Below are positions 56,807-64,000 of a stretch of DNA of 64,000 nucleotides, piece by piece; the stretch's first letter is position 1; each line of letters starts with the position of its first letter. The notes beneath the pieces were generated by a model. That model saw only the letters and a program-made list of their open reading frames with translations. It was not told the DNA's origin and made no database searches. This DNA is from Odobenus rosmarus divergens (Eukaryota > Chordata > Mammalia > Carnivora > Odobenidae): contig NW_004451886.1 of assembly GCF_000321225.1 (NCBI RefSeq), forward strand, positions 241,361-305,360, written 5' to 3'. A program made the translations under genes and the position numbers.

Positions 56807-56949
56807 TGAAAATACTTTTTGGGGCGCCTAGCTGACTCAGTCAGAAGAGCATGTGACTCTTGATCTCGGGGTCCTGAGTTCAAGCCCCATAATGCCTATA
56901 GAGATTACTTAAAATAAATAACTTTTTTTAAAAAAGTGAAAATACTTTT
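56807..56949 (+). mobile_element. Short ancestral-type Can-SINE with 13-bp target-site duplications
   Basis: Duplications tgaaaatactttt lie at 56807-56819 and 56937-56949. The element runs ggggcgcctagctgactcag, 'ctcttgatctcggggtcctg', 'agttcaagccccataatgcc', 'tagagattacttaaaataaa'. It lacks the TC-rich body, as in the short, older Can-SINE form, yet keeps a perfect duplication. Confidence 0.93.
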
Positions 56950-57534
56950 GGAATAAAGCTAAGAATTCATTAAACTTAATGCACATAATTATATATGTAT
57001 AATGTTGAAATTTCCCTAACTGAAACCAAACACCTTCAAATGATCTTCTTATTAAACAGCATGATGATCTCAACTCATTCTGCCTATTTAGAAAGCTAAT
57101 TTTGGCTAATTGTGTTTGATTTGGTTACTCTTCAATTTTTCATTCCCACTGAACTACCTTCATAGGAGAATATACTTTCCTGCTCAATGGATATTAAACT
57201 AGACCATGTGCTTTGCCCACTAAAATATGGACAGAAGTGAGTGTGTATGACGTGTGTATGCCAGCTCAGAGCATTGCTTGTTTCCACTTAGCCATCTGGG
57301 AGCTTCCAACTTCCACCATAAGAAGTCTAAAACCTTGGGATCCCCTGCCCCTCCACTGAGTGAGTGACCCAAGCCAATACAATACAGGAGTGGAAAATAC
57401 TTACCTCTTCATGCCCTAGATATTTTTCTATTTGTTCCTTATGTAGCAAATGGTGACCATTACACTAATCAGAAAGTATAATAATAATTAAGATACTGCT
57501 CACAATAACATGATATATAGTATTTACAAATTAA
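56950..57534. other. Unassigned stretch
   Basis: No named repeat. 57210-57430 has a higher GC content and may be an old repeat. Confidence 0.4.
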
Positions 57535-57641
57535 CTCCCTGTTGAGCAGAGGACCCTGCCATAGGGTAAGAACCCTGAGATCATGACCCACGCCAAAATC
57601 AAGAGTTGGCTGCTCAACTGACTGAGCCATCCAGGCACCCC
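57535..57641 (-). mobile_element. Can-SINE fragment, antisense, body lost
   Basis: 'ctccctgttgagcagagga', 'gaaccctgagatcatgaccc', 'gccaaaatcaagagttgg' and a head ending catccaggcacccc. The body and tail are missing and the copy is diverged. It borders an L1 ORF2 fragment. Confidence 0.88.
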
Positions 57642-58392
57642 AATATTTTAATGTAAGATGAAAGATGATGCTCTGAATAAGTAAACGGAATTGCCTACTC
57701 TTGACTTAAAATTGCAAAGGTGTCAATTCATCCCAAATTAAAATGTAAATTCAACATAATCTAAATAAAAATTCCAGTTAATTTTTTTAAGGAAGAAGAT
57801 CAACATATTCTAAAGTTTATACAAAGAATACCATTCTGGCAATAGCTAAATCAACCTTAAAAAAAAAAAAGAATAAAGAACAGAAAAAATATGTTAATGG
57901 GGGAGAACAGACTTTAGAGGTATATTGTATATAACTTACTATAAGATCAAAGGGACATCACACATCGAGGGAAGGACACATTGTTTGGCAGATTTTTTGT
58001 GGGGGGGGTGGGTAGAATAAGGGGAAGGTTTCCCTATATGAAGAAAAAGAAAATGAGATTCTAGTCCAACACCACATGTAAGAATTCATGCTAGGCAGAA
58101 GAAATATTGAAGTGAGATAAGCAAAAATATAAAGTTATAGAAGGAGTACTGATAAATACCTTTGTGACTTAGCAGCAGTGAAAGAATTCTTAAACTTCAA
58201 AAGTACATCAGGAAAGAGATTAATTAATTAGACTAAAATAAAAATATCTGTTCAAGAATAGACACCATGAAGAAAATGAATAGACCAATGAAAGAATGGA
58301 CAAAGCTATTTGTAATGTCTAAAACAAGGGATTAATCTGTAGATACACAACCAACTGCTGAAAAACAAGAAGTCAGCAAACCCAATAAAAAA
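57642..58392 (+). mobile_element. Old LINE-1 ORF2 fragment, sense
   Basis: 'aacataatctaaataaaaat', 'accattctggcaatagctaa', 'ggcagaagaaatattgaag' and 'gaacaaagctatttgtaatg'-like phrases follow L1 ORF2 downstream of the reverse transcriptase core. No open frame. It resumes after a SINE at 58638-58690. Confidence 0.7.
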
Positions 58393-58637
58393 GTGGCATC
58401 AAGAGGTGCCTGGGTGGCTCAGTCAGTTAAGCGTCTGCCTTCAGCTCAGGTCATGATCCCAGGGTCCTGGGTCAAGCCCCACGTTGGGCTCTCTGCTGGG
58501 CTCTCTGCTCAGCAGGGAGGCTGCTTCTCCCTCTCCCTCTGCCTGCAGCTCCCCCTGCTTGTGCTCATGTTCTCTCTCCGTCAAATAAATAAATAAAATC
58601 TTTTAAAAAAATACTTCAAAAAAAAGGTGGCATCAAG
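58393..58637 (+). mobile_element. Can-SINE with 11-bp target-site duplications, inside L1
   Basis: Duplications gtggcatcaag lie at 58393-58403 and 58627-58637. The element is aggtgcctgggtggctcagt, 'catgatcccagggtcctggg', a TC-rich body and 'caaataaataaataaaatct'. A 12-bp internal duplication (gggctctctgct twice, about 58486-58510) makes this copy longer. Confidence 0.96.
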
Positions 58638-58707
58638 TATGAACAGGTAATTTAAAATCAAGGAAACAAAGATACCCATTAAATACAATAGAATGGTGCT
58701 GTGCCAG

Positions 58708-59215
58708 TTATCTTTCGTCAAGTAATAAACCATGCTAAAACCTAGTGGCTAAAAATAGCAGTCATTCATTTTGCTCCCATCTCTGTGGGTCAGGAGTTCA
58801 GGCATGGCTGGAGTAGGTTACAGGTGTGTTCATGTGGTGTCCACAGAAGGTATCTGATGTTTTACATTGGTGGCTGAGGGGGTCAGTAGTGTGCAAAACT
58901 TCTCTGTTCACATTTCTGAAATATTGGTAGAGACAGTAGAAGGCTTGGCTCAGCTGGAATGCTCTCCCGCTCATGGAACTCCAAGGGGCTATGTTGTTTC
59001 TCCCACAAGGTAGTCAAATCTTAAGATCAGTACAGAAGCTGCCAGTACTCCTAAGGTGAGTCCTAGAGTTTGCACAGTATCACTTCCATCATAATTGGAA
59101 TCACATAGTTGGTCACAGGTCAACTCAGATGCAAGATAAGGACAAAGAGACCTCATCTTTTAATGGGGGAAGTGACAAAGGTATTCATAGTCACCTTTTA
59201 GTGGTGGTTGCCTAT
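58708..59215 (+). repeat. Old interspersed repeat, LTR-like (family not named)
   Basis: 'aataaaccatgctaaaacct', 'agtggctaaaaatagcag', 'ctgtgggtcaggagttcagg', 'gtttgcacagtatcacttcc' and 'gggggaagtgacaaaggtat' appear in the order of a widespread old mammalian repeat I have seen but cannot name reliably. Non-coding. Confidence 0.5.
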
Positions 59216-59825
59216 ACAGGAAGAGAACTGTGAAAAGGGATTGGAGATAAATAGGAATATGGTCATTAAATAAAAGAGGGCCTAGAAGAAAAAAAAAAAA
59301 AGGAGATAATGTGCAATGAACTGAGGGGTATGTACCTGATACATTTTTTTCTGCCTAAACATTATGACCAACATTTCCATGATAATTGTTATGCATGTTT
59401 TAGTAGGATAGTATTGGCTAGAATAACATTGTCCCCTTAAATTCTACAGATTGGAGCAAATATTTTAAAATCTTAGCTTAGATTAAATCTGAATTTAATC
59501 ACCTAGGGAAAAATTAAGTAACAGCGTTTTGAATGGATAAGCAACTTCAAAATTCTGAAGGAAAAATGCTTCCTCCAATGGAAACTGCCTCTAAAGCTCA
59601 AAAGAGGCACAGCTGCATCTCACAAACAAAAGCAATTTGCACTCATTTTCCTCGGCTTAACATGGAATGCAAACACAGACCATTGTTTTGGGTGTTTCTT
59701 TTTTCTTTTTTTGAGAAATAAAAACAACCCATTTTTTAGAAGAAGATTACCGTTTATAGATAACACTTTATAAAACATGATTTCATTGCTGAATCTGCAA
59801 TTTTGTGTTTAAATGTTAAGATATT
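59216..59825. other. Unassigned stretch
   Basis: AT-rich with an A run near 59289. Nothing recognised. Confidence 0.4.
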
Positions 59826-60067
59826 AAAACAAAAGTCTAGGGTGTCTGAGTGGCTCAGTTGGTTAAGTGACTGCCTTCAGCTCAGGTCATGATCCCGGAG
59901 TCCCAGGATCAAGTCCTGCATCGGGCTCCCGCTCAGTGGGGAGTCTGCTTCTCCCTCTGGCCCTCCCCCCTCTCACTGATCTCTCTCTCTTATTCTCTCT
60001 CTCAAATAAATAAATAAAAATCTTAAAAAAAAAGAATGCTCTTTAAAAAAAATAAAACAAAAGTCTA
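59826..60067 (+). mobile_element. Can-SINE with 14-bp target-site duplications
   Basis: aaaacaaaagtcta lies at 59826-59839 and 60054-60067. The element has ggtgtctgagtggctcagtt, 'catgatcccggagtcccagg', a TC-rich body and 'caaataaataaataaaaatc', with a mixed A-rich end containing 'gaatgctcttt'. Confidence 0.95.
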
Positions 60068-61799
60068 AAGAGGAATTTATTACGATGACAGACATTTGTT
60101 ATTCAATCAAATACATGTATCCAATACCTACTACACTCAAGGCAATTTTAAAAAGCCTCTGAAATCTTTAACCAACTACCAACATGATGCTAAGGGATTT
60201 ACTTACCATTTCCAAGTCTTTACATATTGAGGGACTGGACTACAAATCTTCTGAGATCTTTTCCATAGAAGTTTCATCTCTAATAAAAAATCTTGGCAGA
60301 ACTAATGAGAAAATTGAAAGTAGTATATGAAAAAGTCACAAATTAGATCATCAGTTAATAAATACACATTATCCCAGCAGAGAGTATTATTGAAGCAGGA
60401 GCGAAAGGAAAGAGGGAGTCAAAATTGACCTAGAACTTGAAGAATGGTATATTTGAATAGGTACAGAGAAAAGAGAAGCACTTAAAGTTAAATAAACATC
60501 ATGAGAGAGGCTAAGGAAACAGGACTGAGGAGTTGCCTAGGGCAGAGTCAATAAACCAACTTTGAGCAGGCAGAGGCTGCAACTGGTGGCTGAATCCTAC
60601 CCTTGGGTTTTGTTTGGCAAGCAGAGTAGTTTTCAAATACTTGTTAGTTGCCCACATTTAAAAAAAAGAGAGAGAGAGAGGAGACTTTACCTAGCTCTCA
60701 AAGTATCCGACAAAATTGGCCCTCTGCCCACATGGCAAAAATCTGCTGGCACTAAGTGGAGCTTGCCCACTTTCAGATGGAACATTCACTCTGCAGTTGT
60801 CCACAGTTCCCACTAATTTCTATTAAACTCAATCGGTTTTACTCATCTCTATTTCCCACTTAGCCTGTTCTGTCCAGAGCCACAGAACAGGCCCATTTTT
60901 CAGAAGTGAGACAGGTTACAATTTTCAGGCTATACAATTTGAATTTCATCCTGAGATTTTACTATACACAGTTTTTAACAAATGTTTATGCTTTTGAAAT
61001 GTATTTTTTGAATATTAAAAATAGTTCCAATTAAGTGACTAAAGATGCTAGAACCAAAGAAAAGCCTCCTCCTCAGGAATTGGGAAAAGATAGAATCATG
61101 ACCCAAGTAAAAAGTTGATTTTAGAGGATCATTGTTTTTTTAGAGGGGAGAAAGAACTATAAGAAAATAGGGTAATTAAAAAAAATGTTGGGCTTTGGGC
61201 TGAGGCTGAATATGGGAGTAGATCTAAAGACTTAGCTCCTCATAGCTCTAGGTTAGAGATTGGGCTCCCCACCTACCATTTCTGTGATTATTGCCTGTCG
61301 CTGTCATCTACTGATTGCCCAAAAGGCCACCAGAAAAGCAAGGCTATGAGACTTATTTTGGCGTGGAGGTGGGGAGGTGAGAACCACCTTGACAGTCCCA
61401 TAGAAGTTTCTCAATTTGGAAAATTAGGACGTAGCCTCTGCGATTTTAAGATAAGCCTCACAAAGAGAATACTGATGGAGCTTTGGTAGCTTTTATGATT
61501 TAATAGCTTAAGATGGATGGGCACAGGAAGCAAGGGTTTTTGCAGCAAATCCTGGTGAGAAAGATGTCATCTTGATAAGTAAGATGTTCCTTGGTTCATA
61601 GTCTTTTCTTCCAGAAGCAGGTACCTCCTGGAGTAAGTATGTAAGTTACCTTTGCTTGGTATCAGCATTTTCAACATAGAGAAAGGAAAATATGTTCCTG
61701 GTATAGTTTCACATAGTAACAGAAAAAGTGTATCCATCTTCAGTGTGTTGGTTTCAGTTCTTCTCACTCAGCCCACCAGAGCTTCATTTTCCTCCTCCA
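60068..61799. other. Unassigned stretch, about 1.7 kb
   Basis: No named repeat. A short GA run at 60668-60680. The frames at 60562-60816 and 61567-61767 have no domain. Confidence 0.4.
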
Positions 61800-62085
61800 T
61801 AAGAAAATGCTGATAATATCTTCAGAGAGATCCTGCCTGACCACTCCATATAAAATGGATCTTCACTCCCCACTTCTGTTAATTCCATCTCTGTGTCTAT
61901 TTGTTTCCCTCATGGTATTTAGCTTTTTAACATCTTTAACTACTGTTTATTTTTTTATATATATTTAACACTTTCTTTTTCACTGAATTATAAGCACTAT
62001 GAAATCAGAGTCCATCTCTCTCTTGCTCACTTTTTACCAACAAACTGTAGCAATGTGTATAGTTCACAGTGGAAATTTACTGTTG
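61800..62085 (+). repeat. LINE-2 3' region, sense (probable)
   Basis: 'gagagatcctgcctgaccac', 'ttccctcatggtatttagc', 'gaattataagcactatgaaa' and 'ctctctcttgctcactttt' follow the L2 3' end in the sense direction. Diverged. Confidence 0.6.
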
Positions 62086-62095
62086 AATTAATTAA

Positions 62096-62287
62096 GGGGG
62101 CGCCTAGGTAGCTCAGTCAGTTAAGCATCTGCCTTCAGCTCAGGCCATGATCCCAGAGTCCTGGGATCAAGTCCAGAGTCTCACTCCCTGCTCAGCGGCG
62201 AGGCGAGAGCCTGCTTCTCCATCTCCCTCTGCCCCTCCCCCTGCTTGTGCTCCCTCTCTCTCTCTCTCTCAAAAAAAAAAAAAAAAA
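62096..62287 (+). mobile_element. Can-SINE
   Basis: The head gggggcgcctaggtagctca, 'ccatgatcccagagtcctgg', a TC-rich body ending in (CT)n, then a pure A run without the usual aaataaata motif. It inserted just past an L2 3' end. Confidence 0.95.
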
Positions 62288-62730
62288 GAGGGGAGGAAGA
62301 GTGGAGAGTGGTGGAACAAAAAATAACTTATTACTATAAGCTTTCTAGAAGCATTTTCATTTAAAATCACTTATATATGTAGCTAATAAAATATTAAAGT
62401 CATAATATTTAAAAAACATACCATAATAACTACTTATACAAATAATTTGGTCAAAAGACCTTACTGATGGGAGGTAAGCCAATAGGTCTATGCTACTTTC
62501 CCATCACCTTCCATCCTACAGACCGTCAGCTATGATGAGCTTTACCCTGCTCTTCCATGATTTCATACAGCTGCAACATGCTTTTCCTTTATGTCCTTCC
62601 ATAATACACATACTGGAGAACTCCTATTCCATCTTGAAGACCCACTTTGGAGAGCTGCTTCTTTATGAAACATTTTCCTTCTGCGTGACAACTGCTAGGA
62701 GCACCTTCTTTCTGTACTCTGTGTACTTTG
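62288..62730 (+). repeat. Mostly unassigned; LINE-2-like part at about 62560-62720
   Basis: 'actcctattccatcttgaag' and 'gaaacattttccttctgcgt' resemble the L2 pattern of the preceding element. The longest plus-strand frame here (62490-62984, 164 codons) starts in this DNA and runs on through the LTR; it joins two unrelated repeats and has no domain, so it is not called as a gene. Confidence 0.42.
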
Positions 62731-63282
62731 AACTTGTAGGGGAGATGAATCTTTTTTTTTTCCTCTACCCTCTTAGTTTCAGTGTCTGGGGCCAGAGAAT
62801 CAAACTGAAAAAAGACAGATTAACAAAAGAGGAAAAAGTTTATGTATTTATGCATGGGAGTTTCAAAGAGAAATGGAGACTCAAGGAGGAGGCCAGAGGA
62901 TTGAGACTTTTTTACCATCTTAGCTACACAAAGGGAAAAAGATTTTGGGCTGCTGGGCAGAAGGGGCAAGTTATGAGGAAGTGAGGGGAGGAAGTATTTG
63001 GTAAATAAGGGTTATCTTGTTCGGGAGAATCTCTCAGGTGGTAAGAGCTGTCTCCAGAAATAGCTGTCTTCCTGTTACAAAGAGAGCTTTACAAATGGAA
63101 ATTTGTTTTATTAATACAAATTTCCTTTACAAAGGAGGAAATTTATACTTTATTTTTACACAGTTTGTGAAGAGGTAAAGAGCTTTTCTTGCATCTGTGG
63201 TTTTGAATGGCCTTTAGCTCAAAATAATTCCTATGCCAAAGTGGCACACTTTGGGGTGGCATATTTTTGTTTTCTTCAAACT
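62731..63282 (-). mobile_element. Solo retroviral LTR (ERV1-like), 4-bp target-site duplications
   Basis: aact at 62731-62734 and 63279-63282 flank a 544-bp block that starts TG (tgtaggggagatg) and ends CA (gttttcttca). The interior ('gtgtctggggccagagaatc', 'gagaatctctcaggtggtaa', 'gccaaagtggcacactttgg') is familiar from carnivore LTRs. The plus-strand aaaaagtttatgtatttat region would be the polyadenylation area on the minus strand, hence the orientation. There is no internal retroviral sequence, so it is a solo LTR. Confidence 0.8.
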
Positions 63283-63799
63283 GTTGATGCTCTTCCCTGT
63301 CCACCAGCAGATCTTATCCACAACCAGTGTTCTTGGAAATGAGGGAACTAGGTTGACATTGGGGATGATTAAGGCAAATTCATCACCCCTGCTGGACAAA
63401 AAACGCAAAGGTGTTCTTACTGAGAGATTCAAAGCATCATTTTTACTGGTCAAAACAGTGTTTGTTTTAATAGATAAAGGAACTGAGTTTTGTTTGCTGA
63501 AACCTAAGAGAATTATTCTCATTTCTTGAATTATTGCAATTTTAAGTCTATTTCCCCACCTGAATTTATTCCATGCCAGGGATAACTTTCTTTGATTGGT
63601 TTAAATCCAATTATCCAACTTGCAAGCACATTTATTAAGATTATTTAGAAAAAAAAGTTTTTTTTAAAATTCAGCTATTTTCATTCTTAGCCTGCTGAGT
63701 CCGAATGTTAACGTACTTCATTTGGCCCTTCAAATGACTTTGTTTCAGTAATGTGTTGATGACAGCTATTCGCTGGTTCACATTTAAATTCTTTTTGCC
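63283..63799. other. Unassigned stretch
   Basis: No repeat recognised. Two overlapping frames of about 100 codons on opposite strands (63214-63522 and 63233-63529) have no domain; they begin inside the LTR. Confidence 0.4.
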
Positions 63800-64000
63800 G
63801 GAGGGGGCGGAGCAAGATGGCGGAGGAGTAGGAGACCTGGATTTCGTCTGGTCTCAGGAATTCAGCTGAATAGGGATCACACCACTCTGAACACCTACGA
63901 ACTCAACAGGAGATCGAAGATAAGAATAGTAACAACACTCTGAACAGAAAAACGACCACTTTCGGGAAGGTAGGACGTGCGGAGAAGCGAATCCGAGGCG
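63800..64000 (+). mobile_element. LINE-1 5' end (5' UTR/promoter), sense, continues beyond the window
   Basis: It starts at the first bases expected for a carnivore L1, ggagggggcggagcaagatg, then 'gtaggagacctggatttcgt', 'cagctgaatagggatcac', 'caggagatcgaagataagaa' and 'ggtaggacgtgcggagaagc'. About a dozen CpGs in 200 bp contrast with the CpG-poor surroundings. A 5' end is kept only when L1 copying was complete or nearly so, so ORF1 and ORF2 may follow to the right. The promoter should be an internal pol II promoter. Confidence 0.92.
63813..63823 (+). promoter_or_regulatory. YY1-type motif in the L1 5' end
   Basis: caagatggcgg contains the aagatgg core of the YY1 consensus, 13 bp into the element. 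In human L1 a YY1 site at the same place sets the transcription start. The role in this carnivore L1 is inferred by analogy. Confidence 0.65.

Noticed and set aside
62490..62984. The 164-codon frame, longest without Ns
   Set aside because: It crosses from L2-like DNA into an LTR, has no domain and no support as a gene.
1..64000. A novel gene system such as a defence locus or gene cluster
   Set aside because: No set of adjacent, domain-bearing coding frames exists here; the window is repeat-filled mammalian non-coding DNA.

Overview
This window is non-coding nuclear DNA from a caniform carnivore, most likely an arctoid (bear, seal or mustelid side). The main clue is 26 copies of a tRNA-Lys-derived Can-SINE in the arctoid forms. 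The heads read gcgcctgggtggctcag, followed by either gatcccagggtcctgggatc or gatcctggagtcccgggatc, with TC-rich bodies and aaataaataaaatctt tails. Neither the canid SINEC_Cf form nor the felid form was seen. The last 200 bp match the 5' end of a carnivore LINE-1. I found no protein-coding gene, exon set, rRNA, functional tRNA or CRISPR array. All long open frames lie in repeats, low-complexity DNA or assembly gaps. The window is best read as intergenic, gene-desert or deep intronic sequence.

Layout. 0-9 kb: a MIR, a perfect 66-bp tandem duplication, an old antisense L1 with a GC-richer neighbour, a head-to-tail SINE pair, a SINE holding a 50-N gap flanked by a 52-bp duplicate, an L2 piece, and an old repeat ending in AT-rich microsatellite. 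10-18.5 kb: SINE-rich, with two old sense L1 fragments, an L2 piece and one partner of a dispersed inverted repeat. 18.7-22.2 kb: an LTR in minus orientation, two copies of an old unnamed repeat, an L1 3' end and a 167-nt pure purine run. 24.7-38.4 kb: no SINEs; it holds a MIR, MaLR-like ends, MER20, a 97-bp L1 3' tip with perfect target-site duplications and a young antisense L1 3' half broken by a 696-N gap. 38.4-44 kb: a three-SINE cluster with three copies of one target site, another copy of the old unnamed repeat, a (GT)17 and an L2. 44.6-46.2 kb: a decayed ERVL provirus fragment (integrase and dUTPase regions plus 3' LTR). 47-53 kb: an L1 3' end, the second dispersed-repeat partner, and the 5' two-thirds of an old L1 hit by two SINEs and a Tigger-type transposon. 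53-64 kb: further SINEs, a decayed L1 ORF2 piece, L2 pieces, a solo LTR with 4-bp duplications, and at the right edge an intact-looking L1 5' end that runs out of the window.

Nothing acts together as a pathway. The biology here is the order in which mobile elements were inserted. The most useful leads are the possible full-length L1 at the right edge, a roughly 340-bp inverted repeat pair 36 kb apart of unnamed family, a second unnamed diverged pair at 53.0/54.4 kb, and two assembly problems. Family names were assigned by eye from memory of consensus sequences, so subfamily labels are tentative.
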